The notes under the pieces: generated by a model
What the model was told of the DNA's origin: nothing
The model's input: only the letters and a program-made list of their open reading frames with translations
Database searches by the model: none
DNA from: Desulfarculus sp.
Lineage (GTDB): Bacteria; Desulfobacterota; Desulfarculia; Desulfarculales; Desulfarculaceae
Assembly (NCBI GenBank): GCA_003605055.1
Contig: QZKP01000020.1
Span: forward strand, 124,001 to 188,000
Direction of reading: 5' to 3'
Length of the DNA stretch: 64,000 nt
Position numbers and translations under genes: made by a program
Shown here: positions 6,695-16,237 of the stretch, one piece after another
Layout: the number at the start of each line of letters is the position of its first letter
Position numbering within the stretch: the first letter of the stretch is position 1

Positions 6695-8779
6695 ATGCAA
6701 GTCGTGAAAAGGACTTTATTGGCCTGGGTAATCATGGGCCTGGTCTGCGCGCCGGCCGCGCTGGCCGAGACCAAGCCCATCGCACCCAGCCCGGAGTTCC
6801 AAGTGTACCGGCTGGGCGAGGTGGTGGTCTCCGGCGACCACCCGGCGGTGGCCAACATCAGTATCGCCAGCGACGTCAGCGCCCAGGACATACAACAGAC
6901 CCACAGCCTGACCGTTCCCGAGGCCCTGAGCTACGCCCCGGGCGTGACCGTCACCAGCGGGCGCAAGAACGAACCCGATGTGCGCATCCACGGCTTCGAG
7001 CAGTTCGAGTCCCTGATCCTCATTGACGGCGTGCCCTACTACGAGACCAACTACGGCAAGCTCAACCTCAACCAACTGCCCACCGAGATGATCGCGCGCA
7101 TTGACGTGATCAAGGGCGCGCCCTCGGTGCTCTACGGGCCCAACGCCATGGCGGGCGTGATCAACATCATCACCAAGCAGGCCAGCGATAGGCCGACCTT
7201 CAGCGCCCTGGCCGAGGTGGGCGAGTACGGCGCCTATCGCCTGACCGCGGCCCACGGCAATACCCTGGGCAAGTTCAAGTACTGGCTCAACGCCAACCGC
7301 CTGGAGCGCAGCGGCTGGGGCCTGTCCGACGACTACACCCCCCAGGCCACCACCATCATCAACCGGCCGGGCAAGACCACCTCGGCCGTGGTCCAGGGCG
7401 GCGGCGAGCGGGTGAATGCCGACACGCGCCAGAGCAGCGTCTGGGCCAAGGTGGGCCTGGACCTGGCCCCGGAGTCGCAGTACTTCCTGAGCGCCTACTA
7501 CATGGACTCCTCCTGGGGCTTCCCGGTCAACACCGTGGAGGAGCGGGTCTTCACCAGCCGCCCGGCCTTCTCCACCTTCGCCCGCATGGACAAGTACGAG
7601 GACTGGGGCCTGGACCTGAGCGGCGAGCAGCGCCTGAGCAGCTCCTTCAAGCTGCGCGGCAAGCTGTTCTACCACTACCACCTGGACGACTACACCTCCT
7701 TCTCGGACCAGACCTACAGCAAGGTCATCGCCGTCAGCCGCTTCAAGGACTACTTCGCCGGCGGCGCCCTCTACGGCGACTGGCAGCTCCACCCGGCCGA
7801 CACCCTGCGCTTCGCGGCCCACTTCCGCCAGGACAGCCACCAGGAGCGGGCCGACACCTACCTGCCCTTCACCGAGGCCCTGTCCTACACCGGCTCCCTG
7901 GCCCTGGAGAACGAGTGGAAGCCCTTCGCCGGCTTCGCGCTGGTGGCCGGGGTGAGCTACGACTGGTTCGAGGTGGACAAGGCCCAGACCAACGTGACCA
8001 GCAGCTCGGGCGCCTGGGTGCGTACCGATGATCTGGACACCGGGGACAAGAAGGATTCCTTCAACCCCATGATCGGCGCCTCCTACATTTTCGCCGATTC
8101 CACCCGGCTGTTCGCCTCGGTGGCCAAGAAGACCCGCTTCCCCACCCTGCAGCAGTTGTTCGCCAGCAAATCCGGCAACCCCGCCTTGGAGCCCGAGGAG
8201 AGCGTCAACTACACCCTGGGCGTCTCCCGCCGCTTCCTGGACAACAAGGCCTGGGGCCAGGTGGCGCTGTTCTACCACGACGTCAGCGACCGCATCTCCC
8301 GCGACGGACCGCACCTGGACTCGGTGTACCGCAACTACGCCAGCATCATCCTCTACGGCGTGGAGATCGCCGGCGAGTACACCCCGTGCAAGAATCTCAC
8401 CCTGCGGGCGGACTACACCTATCTGGTGGCCCGGGACGAGAGCGACGGCCGGGTGACCGACGACGTGCTGGGCGCGCCCAAGCACAAGGTGGACCTGCGG
8501 GCGGTCTACACGGTGCCCCAGGTGCAGACCCGCCTGATCTTGCAGGGTTTGTACATGGGTTCGCAGTTCGACCAACTGCCCACCCCGGCCAGCCCCACCC
8601 TACAGACCCTGGAGACCGACGGCTACTTCCTGGCCAACTTCAAGCTGGTGCAGCCCCTGGGCAGCCACCTGGAGGCCTTCGGCTTCGTGCAAAACATCTT
8701 CGGCAAAGACTATGAGATGGAAAGCGGCTACCCCGGCATGGGGCGCACCTTCTGGATCGGCCTGCGCACCAAATTCTAA
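6695..8779 (+). CDS. TonB-dependent outer-membrane receptor
   Basis: A 694-residue outer-membrane receptor. It has a signal peptide (about residues 1-24, ending A-L-A), a plug domain (about 30-165, with V-P-E-A-L-S-Y-A-P-G-V and I-D-V-I-K-G-P/A-S-V-L-Y-G motifs) and a long beta-barrel ending in an aromatic residue (K-F), as expected for Bam-dependent insertion. Such receptors import siderophores, cobamides, hemes or metals with energy from TonB/ExbBD, which are not in the window. A strong GGAGGAGAGAGG SD precedes the ATG. It lies 55 bases after the exported tetrapyrrole-methylase-like gene, so the pair probably handles one ligand, perhaps a tetrapyrrole; no cobalamin riboswitch was found upstream. 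Confidence 0.9.
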   Translation: MQVVKRTLLAWVIMGLVCAPAALAETKPIAPSPEFQVYRLGEVVVSGDHPAVANISIASDVSAQDIQQTHSLTVPEALSYAPGVTVTSGRKNEPDVRIHGFEQFESLILIDGVPYYETNYGKLNLNQLPTEMIARIDVIKGAPSVLYGPNAMAGVINIITKQASDRPTFSALAEVGEYGAYRLTAAHGNTLGKFKYWLNANRLERSGWGLSDDYTPQATTIINRPGKTTSAVVQGGGERVNADTRQSSVWAKVGLDLAPESQYFLSAYYMDSSWGFPVNTVEERVFTSRPAFSTFARMDKYEDWGLDLSGEQRLSSSFKLRGKLFYHYHLDDYTSFSDQTYSKVIAVSRFKDYFAGGALYGDWQLHPADTLRFAAHFRQDSHQERADTYLPFTEALSYTGSLALENEWKPFAGFALVAGVSYDWFEVDKAQTNVTSSSGAWVRTDDLDTGDKKDSFNPMIGASYIFADSTRLFASVAKKTRFPTLQQLFASKSGNPALEPEESVNYTLGVSRRFLDNKAWGQVALFYHDVSDRISRDGPHLDSVYRNYASIILYGVEIAGEYTPCKNLTLRADYTYLVARDESDGRVTDDVLGAPKHKVDLRAVYTVPQVQTRLILQGLYMGSQFDQLPTPASPTLQTLETDGYFLANFKLVQPLGSHLEAFGFVQNIFGKDYEMESGYPGMGRTFWIGLRTKF

Positions 8780-8803
8780 GCGGCCGCAGGCCTCTTTCCC
8801 CCG

Positions 8804-8835
8804 GCTATCCCGCGGCTCGCCGCGGGATAGCTTTT
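8804..8835 (+). terminator. Rho-independent terminator after the TonB receptor
   Basis: A perfect 12-bp stem (GCTATCCCGCGG / CCGCGGGATAGC, loop CTCG) is followed by TTTT. It lies between the receptor and the convergent RND gene; the opposite strand lacks a T-run, so it looks one-directional. Confidence 0.88.
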
Positions 8836-8885
8836 GGGGGCCGCCGGTTCGGCGCCTCCAGGCCAGTCCCGCGGGCCGCGGCGCT

Positions 8886-11800
8886 CTAGCGGGCGGCCGG
8901 GCTGGGCTGCCGGCCGGGCAGCCGCAGGCGCGCGCCCAGCTCGCGCAGCCGCTCCATGTACAGGTAGAACACCGGGGTGATGAACAGGGTGAGCAACTGG
9001 GAGACCACCAGCCCGCCCACCACCGCCAGGCCCAGGGGGCGCCGGCTTTCGGCCCCGGCCCCCAGGCCCAGGGCGATGGGCAGGGTGCCCATCAGGGCGG
9101 CCATGGTGGTCATCATGATGGGCCGGAAGCGCACCAGGCAGCCTTGCATGATGGCCTCGCGTGGGGTCTTGCCCTGCTCCCGCTGGGCCTCCAGGGCGAA
9201 GTCGATCATCATGATGGCGTTCTTCTTCATGATGCCCACCAGCATGATGATGCCCACGAAGGCGTAGAGGTTCAGCTCCTGGCCGAAGAGCCACAGGGTG
9301 ATCAAGGCCCCGATGGCCGCCGTGGGCAGGCCCGAGAGGATGGTCAGGGGGTGCAGGAAGCTCTCGTAGAGGATGCCCAGCACCAGATACATCACCAGCA
9401 CCGCCATCAGCAGCAACAGCTGCATGCCCGCCAGGGAGCTCTGGAAGGCCTGGGCCACCCCCTGGAAGCTGGTGGCCACCGTGGCCGGCAGGGTCTGCCG
9501 GGCCACATCCTCCACGGCGCTGACCGCCTGGCTCAGGGAGTAGCCGGGGGTCAGGTCAAAGGAGATGGTCACCGCCGGCAGCTGGCCGGAGTGGTTGATG
9601 GCCAAAGGTCCCTCCTCCTGGCGGAAACGGGCCAGGGAGGAAAGCGGCACCAGCTTGCCGCTGCTGGAGCGCAGGTAGATCAGCGACAGGGCGGCCGGGT
9701 CGCGCTGGTACTGGGGCAGCAACTCCAGGATCACCTGATAGTCGTTGGTGGGGGCGTAGATGGTGGAGACCTGCCGGGAGCCGAAGGCGGCGTAGAGGGC
9801 GTCTTCCACCTGGTGGGCGGTGATGCCCAGGGCGGCGGCCTTGTCCCGCTCTATGTCCACCGTCACCTGGGGGTTGTTGAGCTGCATGTCGCTGGTCACG
9901 TCGGTGATGGCCCGGATGTGCCTGAGCCGCTCCTCCAGCAGCGGGGCCAGGCGGTACAGCTGAGCGGTGTTGGGACTCTGCAGAGTGAACTGGTACAGGC
10001 TCTTGGTGAGCTGGCCGCCGATGCGTATGGGCGGCAGCACCTGGGGGAAGGCCCGGATGCCGGGCACCTGGTTGAGCTTGTGCCGGAACTCCTGCACAAT
10101 TTTAAAGGCGTCATCCTTGCGCTGGTCCAGGGGCTTGAGATGCATGAACATGCGGCCGGTGTTGCCCACCAGGTTGGGGCCGCCGGCGCCCACCGCGGAC
10201 ATGAACGACTCCACCCGCGGGTCGGCCGCCAGGATATCAGCCAGCCTCTGCTGGTGGCGGGTCATGCTCTCAAAGGAGATGCCCTGGGCGGCCTCGGTGA
10301 ACACGAAGATGCTGCCGGTGTCGCCGCTGGGGATGAAGCCCTTGGGCATGACGATGAACAGCCAGGCCATCACCGCGGTCAGCGCGGCCAGGACCAGCAT
10401 GGTCAGACGGCGGCGGTCCAGCACCATGGTGAGCATGCGTTTGTACAGGGCCAGCCCCGCATCGAAGAGGCGCTCGGAGGCCTGGTACAGCCGGCCGTGG
10501 CGCTGGCGGTCCGGGTGGCGCAGGAAGCGGCTGCAGAGCATGGGGGTCAGGGTCAGGGAGACCACCCCCGAGACCAGGATGGCCGCGCTGATGGTGACCG
10601 CGAACTCGTTCAGGAGCCGGCCCAGGAGCCCGCCCATGAACAGCACCGGGATGAACACCGCCACCAGGGAGATGGTCATGGACACCACGGTGAAGGCGAT
10701 CTCCCGGGAGCCCTTGAGCGCCGCCTCCATGACCCCCTCGCCCATCTCCATGTGGCGCACGATGTTCTCCAGCATGACTATGGCGTCGTCCACCACGAAG
10801 CCCACCGCCAGAGTCAGGGCCAGCAGGGAGAGGTTGTCCAGGGAGAAGCCCATCAGGTGCATTACCGCGAAGGTGCCCACGATGGAGGTGGGCAGGGCCA
10901 GGCTGGTGATCAGGGTGGCCGAGAGGTTGCGCAGGAACAAAAACACCACCAGCACCACCAGGCTCACGGCCAGCACCAGGGTGAACTTGACCTCGTTGAC
11001 CGACTCGCGGATGGAGGCCGAGCGGTCGTAGAGCACGTGCAGTTGGATGTCGGCCGGCAAGAGCGCCCGGAAGCTGGGCAGCATCTTGCGGATGGCGTCC
11101 ACCACCTCGATGGTGTTGGTGCCCGGCTGGCGCTGGATGGCCAGCACCATGGACCGCTCCCGTTTGTACCAGGAGGCCAGGCGTTCGTTTTCCACGCTGT
11201 CGATCACCCGGCCCAGCTCCTTGAGGTAGATGGGCCGCCCTCCGCGGTAGGCCACGATGAGGGGCCGAAAGGCGTCGGCGTTGACCAGCTGGCCGGTGGC
11301 CTGCACGGAAAAGGCCCGGTGGGCGCCCTCCAGCACGCCGGTGGGCAGGTTCACGTTGGCCCGGCCCACGATGCCGGCCACCTCGTCCAGGCCCAGGCCC
11401 ATGCCGGCCAGCTTCCAGGGGTCCACCTGCACCCGCACCGCGTACTTCTGGCTGCCGTAGACCATCACCTGGGCCACGCCGCTGGTCATGGAGATGCGCT
11501 GGGCGATGAAGGTGTCGGCGTACTCGTTGACCACGTACAGGGGCACCCGCTGGGAGACCACCGCCAGGTACAGCACCGGCTGGTCGGCCGGGTTGACCTT
11601 GCGCAGATAGGGCGGGCTGGGCAGGTTGGGCGGCAGGTTGCCCGCCGCGGTGGCGATGGCCGCCTGCACGTCCTGGGCGGCGGCGTCCAGGTTGCGCTCG
11701 AGGCTGAACTGCAGGGTGACGCGGGTGTTGCCCTGGGCGCTGGTGGAGGACATGGAGTCCAGGCCGGAGATGGTGCTAAACTGGCGCTCCAGGGGGGTGG

Positions 11801-11990
11801 CCACCGAGGCGGCCATGGTCTCGGCGCTGGCCCCGGGCAGGTTGGCCGTGACCTGAATGGTGGGGAAGTCCACGTTGGGCAGCTCGGCCACCGGCAGGCT
11901 GTGGTAGGCCATGACGCCGAACAGGACCAGCCCGATCATCACCAGGCTGGTCATCACCGGCCGTCGGATGAATGGCTCGACGAAGTTCAT
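8886..11990 (-). CDS. RND efflux permease (AcrB/MdtB-like, HAE1 family)
   Basis: An inner-membrane proton-driven efflux pump subunit of 1034 residues, the normal length for the family. It begins M-N-F-V-E-P-F-I-R-R-P-V, the usual N-terminal helix, and carries the proton-relay aspartate pair in TM4 (G-F-V-V-D-D-A-I-V-M-L-E-N). Two halves of a transmembrane helix plus a large periplasmic loop and a five-helix bundle are evident. It would form a trimer and work with the adjacent membrane fusion protein and an outer-membrane channel, which is not encoded here. The start overlaps the stop of the fusion protein gene in an ATGA, implying translational coupling. Likely substrates are hydrophobic drugs, bile-salt-like compounds or solvents, but they cannot be predicted. 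Confidence 0.95.
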   Translation of the reverse strand: MNFVEPFIRRPVMTSLVMIGLVLFGVMAYHSLPVAELPNVDFPTIQVTANLPGASAETMAASVATPLERQFSTISGLDSMSSTSAQGNTRVTLQFSLERNLDAAAQDVQAAIATAAGNLPPNLPSPPYLRKVNPADQPVLYLAVVSQRVPLYVVNEYADTFIAQRISMTSGVAQVMVYGSQKYAVRVQVDPWKLAGMGLGLDEVAGIVGRANVNLPTGVLEGAHRAFSVQATGQLVNADAFRPLIVAYRGGRPIYLKELGRVIDSVENERLASWYKRERSMVLAIQRQPGTNTIEVVDAIRKMLPSFRALLPADIQLHVLYDRSASIRESVNEVKFTLVLAVSLVVLVVFLFLRNLSATLITSLALPTSIVGTFAVMHLMGFSLDNLSLLALTLAVGFVVDDAIVMLENIVRHMEMGEGVMEAALKGSREIAFTVVSMTISLVAVFIPVLFMGGLLGRLLNEFAVTISAAILVSGVVSLTLTPMLCSRFLRHPDRQRHGRLYQASERLFDAGLALYKRMLTMVLDRRRLTMLVLAALTAVMAWLFIVMPKGFIPSGDTGSIFVFTEAAQGISFESMTRHQQRLADILAADPRVESFMSAVGAGGPNLVGNTGRMFMHLKPLDQRKDDAFKIVQEFRHKLNQVPGIRAFPQVLPPIRIGGQLTKSLYQFTLQSPNTAQLYRLAPLLEERLRHIRAITDVTSDMQLNNPQVTVDIERDKAAALGITAHQVEDALYAAFGSRQVSTIYAPTNDYQVILELLPQYQRDPAALSLIYLRSSSGKLVPLSSLARFRQEEGPLAINHSGQLPAVTISFDLTPGYSLSQAVSAVEDVARQTLPATVATSFQGVAQAFQSSLAGMQLLLLMAVLVMYLVLGILYESFLHPLTILSGLPTAAIGALITLWLFGQELNLYAFVGIIMLVGIMKKNAIMMIDFALEAQREQGKTPREAIMQGCLVRFRPIMMTTMAALMGTLPIALGLGAGAESRRPLGLAVVGGLVVSQLLTLFITPVFYLYMERLRELGARLRLPGRQPSPAAR

Positions 11991-13159
11991 GAGCGTGAGC
12001 CCCGGGCGGCGGGGGGGGCCGCCTTGATCGTCACCGCGGCGCCGGGCGTCAGGCGCGACTGCCCGTCAACGACCACTTTCTCCCCTGGTTTGAGGCCGCT
12101 GGTGATCACCACCTCTCCGCCCACCCGCGGCCCGACGACCACCTCGCGGGCGCTGACCTTGGCCCCGGGCCCCAGCACGTACAGATAGGGTCCCTTCTGG
12201 CCGGTGAGCACCGCCTGGGCCGGCACCACCACCTGGTCCTTCAGCTCATCGAGCACCACCGCGGCGCGGGCGAACTGGCCCGGCCACAGAGCCAGGTCCT
12301 GGTTGGCGAAGGTGGCCTTGACCTGCACGGTGCCGGTGGCCGAGTCCACCGCGTTGTCCAGGAAGGTCAGATCCCCGGCCAGCGGCGGACCCTCGCGGCC
12401 GGGCACCTCCACCAGCACCCGCACCGCCTGGCGGCGGCGCAGCTCCATGATGCGGCCCAGGTACTGCTCGGGCACGGACATGCTCACGTAGATGGGACGC
12501 ACCTGGTGGATCACCACCAGGGGCTTGTCGTCGTTGGCCTTGACCAGGTTGCCCTCGTTGAGCAGCAGGTTGCCGGTGACGCCGTCCACCGGGGCCTTGA
12601 TGGAGCAGTAGCCCAGGTTGAGCCGGGCGTTGTCCACCTCGGCCTTGTCGGCCTCCACGGTGGCCCGGCGCACCAGGGCCTCGGTCTGGTACTGCTCGAA
12701 CTGGGAGGCGCTGACCGTCTTCTGCTTGGCCAGCTTCTGGTAGCGCTTGAGGTCTTCCTCGGCCTTGTGGGCCAGGGCGGTGTCCCGGGCCAGCTTGGCC
12801 TCGGCCTCCTTGAGGGCCACCTGATAGGGGCGGGGGTCGATGTCGAACAGGGGCTGCCCCTGGCGCACCATCTGCCCTTCCTTGAAGTGGACCTTGACCA
12901 ACTGGCCCATGACCCGGGACTTCACGGAGATGGTGACCAAGGCCTCCACCTTGCCCACCACCTTCAGGTCCTGGGGAACCGTTTTTTGGGCGGCCGCGGC
13001 CACGGCCACCGGCACCGGGCCGCTCTTGCGGGCGGCGCGGGAGGGATTGTCCTGGCCGCAGGAGGCCAGCAGGGCCAGGGCGGCCGGGGTCAGCAGCAGC
13101 CAGGAAAGCAGGCGCCGCCAAGGCAGACAGGATGAGGCGGCCGGGGTGGAAGCGGGCAT
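11987..13159 (-). CDS. RND membrane fusion (periplasmic adaptor) lipoprotein
   Basis: A 390-residue AcrA/MexA-type adaptor. It has an N-terminal hydrophobic segment ending in a lipobox (L-L-A-S-C), so it is probably anchored in the inner membrane by a lipid. It then shows the lipoyl/barrel-sandwich halves (V-x-x-I-S-V-K-S-R-V-M-G-Q-L and C-S-I-K-A-P-V-D-G-V-T-G), an alpha-hairpin rich in charged residues and a beta-barrel. An upstream in-frame ATG at 13171 is possible, but the GGAGG overlapping it serves the ATG at 13159 (five bases apart), so the shorter form is chosen. It is the first gene of the two-gene efflux operon. Confidence 0.92.
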   Translation of the reverse strand: MPASTPAASSCLPWRRLLSWLLLTPAALALLASCGQDNPSRAARKSGPVPVAVAAAAQKTVPQDLKVVGKVEALVTISVKSRVMGQLVKVHFKEGQMVRQGQPLFDIDPRPYQVALKEAEAKLARDTALAHKAEEDLKRYQKLAKQKTVSASQFEQYQTEALVRRATVEADKAEVDNARLNLGYCSIKAPVDGVTGNLLLNEGNLVKANDDKPLVVIHQVRPIYVSMSVPEQYLGRIMELRRRQAVRVLVEVPGREGPPLAGDLTFLDNAVDSATGTVQVKATFANQDLALWPGQFARAAVVLDELKDQVVVPAQAVLTGQKGPYLYVLGPGAKVSAREVVVGPRVGGEVVITSGLKPGEKVVVDGQSRLTPGAAVTIKAAPPAARGSRS

Positions 13160-13187
13160 ACCATCCTCCATGTTCTGATCGCGTTAT

Positions 13188-13193
13188 TTTATA
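13188..13193 (-). promoter_or_regulatory. Possible -10 box for the efflux operon
   Basis: TATAAA on the minus strand lies 29 bases upstream of the adaptor ATG in a short AT-rich patch. No convincing -35 box sits 16-18 bases further up, so this is a weak call. Confidence 0.3.
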
Positions 13194-13267
13194 CCAATCC
13201 AACGATTTGCGCTTTGCCCGCCGGCAGGGTCAGAGGCGCCGCCCCGGCCCGGGCCTAGGGACGATCT

Positions 13268-13296
13268 TTGACCTGGCGTGCGCTTCATTGTATTAG
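13268..13296 (+). promoter_or_regulatory. Sigma-70-type promoter of the glycosyltransferase operon
   Basis: TTGACC (13268-13273) and TATTAG (13291-13296) are 17 bases apart. The open frame of the next gene can be extended to 13278, between these boxes, so the real start must be further down. Confidence 0.55.
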
Positions 13297-13403
13297 TATT
13301 TGCAGCCTACGCCGCCTCGCGGACCCAGGGATGGTTCCCGCGGCCGGGGCCTAGGCACCTGAGATTCCGCCGGGAGGCTCCCGCCTCCGGTCAGGGCGCA
13401 GAG

Positions 13404-15497
13404 ATGGAGCCGCAGAAGGACCAATATCAGGACCGCCCCGGGGCCGCCGAAGCCGGCCCTGCCGCGGTTTCCAGCCCGGACCGGCGGCGCAGCCAGGCAC
13501 TCCTGCTGGGCCTGCTGCTGGCCGGGCTGGCCCTGCGCCTGGTGTTCGTGGACATAAGCCTGGAGCGCCTGCCGGTGACCAGCGACGAGGCCATCGTGGT
13601 GCTGCAATCCAAGCAGATCGCCCGGGGCGACCGCCCCCTGTTCCTCATGGCCCAGCCCTACCAGTTCCCCCTGGGGGCCTACCTCATGTCCCCGGTGGCG
13701 CAGCGGACGCCCCGCACGGCCCTGGGGGGCAGGGGCCTGTCCCTGGGCGTGGGCCTGGCCACCTTCCTGGGCCTCTGGCTGCTCATCCTGCGGCTGGCCC
13801 CGCCGGCCCAGGCCTGGCCGGCCCTGCTGCTGGTGGCCTTCCCCCCGGCCTACCTCCTGCTCTACCAGGCGGCCTACCCGGTACCGGCCTACGAGTACAT
13901 GATGGCCCTGTGGCTGCTGGCGGGCTGGCTCACCTGGCTCATAAAGGACAAGCGCCTGCTCCCGGCCCTGGGGCTGGCGGCCCTGGTGGGCCTGACCTGC
14001 GGCCTGGGCGTGAGCGTGCACATGCTGGGCCTGCCCCTGTGGGCCGCCCTGGCCCTGGCCGCGGTGCTGTTGGGGGGCCTGCGGCGGGCGCCGCTGCTGG
14101 CCCTGGCCTTGGCCCTGGGGCTGGCCGTGGGCCTGCTGCCCTACCTGCTGGCCCATTGGCAGCACCCCGGCGCCTCGGGCCTGGTGGCCGGCTACCGGCC
14201 GCTGGTGCAAGCCCTGAGCCTGGAAAGGCTCTCGGCGCTCATCTACGCCCTGGCCGGGGCCCTGGGGTTCTTCAGCCCCACGGTGCCGGACCTGCTGGGC
14301 AAGGTCTCCCTGGCCCCGTGGCCGCTGTTCGTCTTCCCGACGGGGTTCGGGCTGCTCCTGCTGGCCGCCGGGGCGCTCTGCCTGCGCGGCCTGCTCCGGG
14401 GGCCCGGCCGGGAGTCCTGGCCCCGGGCGGTCTATTTGGCCGCCTATGCGGCCGCGCCTTGGGTCGCCGCCTTCTTTTTCCTGCTCAACCAGCGCGCCGA
14501 CTTCAGGCAGTACCGTTATCTGCTGGCCCTGGCCTGGTGCCTGCCCTTTTTGCTGCTCCCCCTCTGCCTGGCGGCCCGCCGCCATCTGAAAGTGCTGTTG
14601 GGGGCCCTGGCCGCGGGCCTGGCCCTGTTCAACCTGCTCACCTCCATCCTCTTGATGAACGCCTGGACCGCGCCGGGCTTCGCCGAGCAAGACGGCCAGA
14701 TGCCCGACCTGGCCCCGGCCCTGGCCTTTCTGCGCCGGGAAAACATCGCCCACTGCTTCGCCGCCCACTGGAGCGCCTACCGCATCACCTTCCTCGCGGA
14801 CGAAAAAATTATCTGCAGCCAGCCGTGGAACGAGCGCTTCCGCGGCTGGCCCATTCCCTACAAGGACCAGGTGGCCCGCGACCCCCGGGCGGCCTACGTG
14901 CTGACCTCCCCGGATTCCTTTGACGCCGCCGCCTTCGCCCGGGACATGGCCAGCCAGCGCATTACCAGCCGCAAGACCGAGGCCGGCCGCTACACGGTGT
15001 TCGACCGCTTTGTAAAAGGCGCTAGCCCCTGGCAGAGGCGGGTTGCGCCCGAACAGATAACGCTGGCGGCCAGTCATAATCCGGCCCAGGCCGCCTGGCT
15101 CAATGACGGCCTACCCAGCACCATGTGGAAGAGCGGCCAGGTGCAGAAAAAGGGCATGTGGCTGGAGCTGCGCCTGCCGCGGCCTCTTCCCCTGACCCGC
15201 CTGTCCCTGCACTACCACGACTTCCCCCATGACCGGGCCCAGGTCCTGAGCCTGTCCTATCGCCGGGACGGGCAATGGCACGCCATCCAGGCCCACATTC
15301 CGGACCGGCTGCAGGTCTTCGAGTTCCACAACCATCTGCCCCTTTACGGAGAGATGATGCAAAATATACGCTTCGCGCCGGTCGTGACCGACGCCCTGCG
15401 CCTGGAGATCGTCTCCCCTCGCCCGGGGCGGTACTGGGGCTTGGCCGAGGTGGAGTTGTTCTGCGACTCGCGCCTGGGCTGCCCGGAAGGAAAATGA
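13404..15497 (+). CDS. GT39/ArnT-like membrane glycosyltransferase with discoidin-like tail
   Basis: A 697-residue polytopic membrane protein. The first periplasmic loop has the acidic pair of PMT/ArnT-type lipid-linked sugar transferases (T-S-D-E-A; Asp61-Glu62), followed by about ten hydrophobic segments. From about 552 to the end there is a soluble beta-rich domain (A-S-H-N-P ... W-x-S-G ... L-R-L-E-I-V ... L-A-E-V-E-L) resembling an F5/8 type C (discoidin) carbohydrate-binding module. The enzyme probably moves a sugar from a polyprenyl carrier to a periplasmic acceptor. The ATG at 13404 is downstream of the predicted promoter; its SD is weak. The next gene starts in its stop codon (ATGA). 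Confidence 0.75.
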   Translation: MEPQKDQYQDRPGAAEAGPAAVSSPDRRRSQALLLGLLLAGLALRLVFVDISLERLPVTSDEAIVVLQSKQIARGDRPLFLMAQPYQFPLGAYLMSPVAQRTPRTALGGRGLSLGVGLATFLGLWLLILRLAPPAQAWPALLLVAFPPAYLLLYQAAYPVPAYEYMMALWLLAGWLTWLIKDKRLLPALGLAALVGLTCGLGVSVHMLGLPLWAALALAAVLLGGLRRAPLLALALALGLAVGLLPYLLAHWQHPGASGLVAGYRPLVQALSLERLSALIYALAGALGFFSPTVPDLLGKVSLAPWPLFVFPTGFGLLLLAAGALCLRGLLRGPGRESWPRAVYLAAYAAAPWVAAFFFLLNQRADFRQYRYLLALAWCLPFLLLPLCLAARRHLKVLLGALAAGLALFNLLTSILLMNAWTAPGFAEQDGQMPDLAPALAFLRRENIAHCFAAHWSAYRITFLADEKIICSQPWNERFRGWPIPYKDQVARDPRAAYVLTSPDSFDAAAFARDMASQRITSRKTEAGRYTVFDRFVKGASPWQRRVAPEQITLAASHNPAQAAWLNDGLPSTMWKSGQVQKKGMWLELRLPRPLPLTRLSLHYHDFPHDRAQVLSLSYRRDGQWHAIQAHIPDRLQVFEFHNHLPLYGEMMQNIRFAPVVTDALRLEIVSPRPGRYWGLAEVELFCDSRLGCPEGK

Positions 15498-16237
15498 CTC
15501 CTCTGCACATCCAAGACGCTCCGGGTACACAAGGCGCGCTGCCGTCTCCGCGCCCAAATGAACCGGTCGTGGACGTGGTGGTGCCGGTGCTCAACGAGGT
15601 GGAGATGCTGCCCCGCTTCCTGGCGCGGGTCGCGGCCCTGGGCATGGACCTGCGCCTGATCTGCGTGGACAACGGCTCCACGGACGGCACCCTGGAGCTG
15701 CTGCGCTCCCGGCCGGAGATTACGCTGCTGGAGCACGGCCGCAACCTGGGCTACGGCCGCTCCCTGGCCGACGGCCTGCGGGCCTCCCGCGCCCCCCGGG
15801 TGGTGATCATAGACGCGGACTGCGAATATCCGCCCGAGGCCATCCCGGTCCTGCTGGCCGGGCTGGAGAGCGCGCCGGTGGTGTACGCCAGCCGCTTCCT
15901 GGGCGGCGGGCCCCTGGACATGTCGCCCCTGCGCCGGGCCGGCAACCGGCTGCTCACGGACATCTTCAATCTGCTCTACGGCCAGCGCCTGACCGACCTG
16001 TACACGGGCATGAAGGCCCTGCGCCGGGAGGCCTTCCAGGGCCTGGCCTTGCGCTACAACGGCTTCGAGCACGTGGTGGAGCTGGCCGCCGGGCTGGCCG
16101 GGCGGGGGCTGGCGCTGGCCGAGGCGCCGGTGGCCTACACCCCCCGGCAGACCGGCCGCTCCAAGATGCGCCATTTGCCCGAGGTGCTCAAGGCCCTGTG
16201 GGTGCTGCTCAAGCTGCGGGTGGCCGGCCGTGCCTGA
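15494..16237 (+). CDS. Family 2 glycosyltransferase (DPM1/polyprenyl-P-sugar synthase-like)
   Basis: A 247-residue GT-A fold enzyme. It shows the N-terminal V-V-V-P-V-L-N-E motif, the nucleotide-sugar-binding D-N-G-S-T-D-G-T and the metal-binding D-A-D at 107-109. The later G-M-K-A-L-R-R and Q-T-G-R-S-K-M-R motifs match dolichyl/polyprenyl-phosphate mannose synthases. It lacks transmembrane segments, so it is probably peripheral. It would make the lipid-linked sugar donor used by the GT39-like protein encoded just upstream. The ATG at 15494 overlaps the stop codon before it, and GGAAGG lies ahead. Its own end overlaps the next gene by 8 bases. Confidence 0.85.
   Translation: MTPLHIQDAPGTQGALPSPRPNEPVVDVVVPVLNEVEMLPRFLARVAALGMDLRLICVDNGSTDGTLELLRSRPEITLLEHGRNLGYGRSLADGLRASRAPRVVIIDADCEYPPEAIPVLLAGLESAPVVYASRFLGGGPLDMSPLRRAGNRLLTDIFNLLYGQRLTDLYTGMKALRREAFQGLALRYNGFEHVVELAAGLAGRGLALAEAPVAYTPRQTGRSKMRHLPEVLKALWVLLKLRVAGRA

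Noticed and set aside
8712-12188. Plus-strand open frame of 1158 codons over the RND gene
   Set aside because: Composition is His/Gln/Gly-rich junk opposite a well-conserved pump gene.
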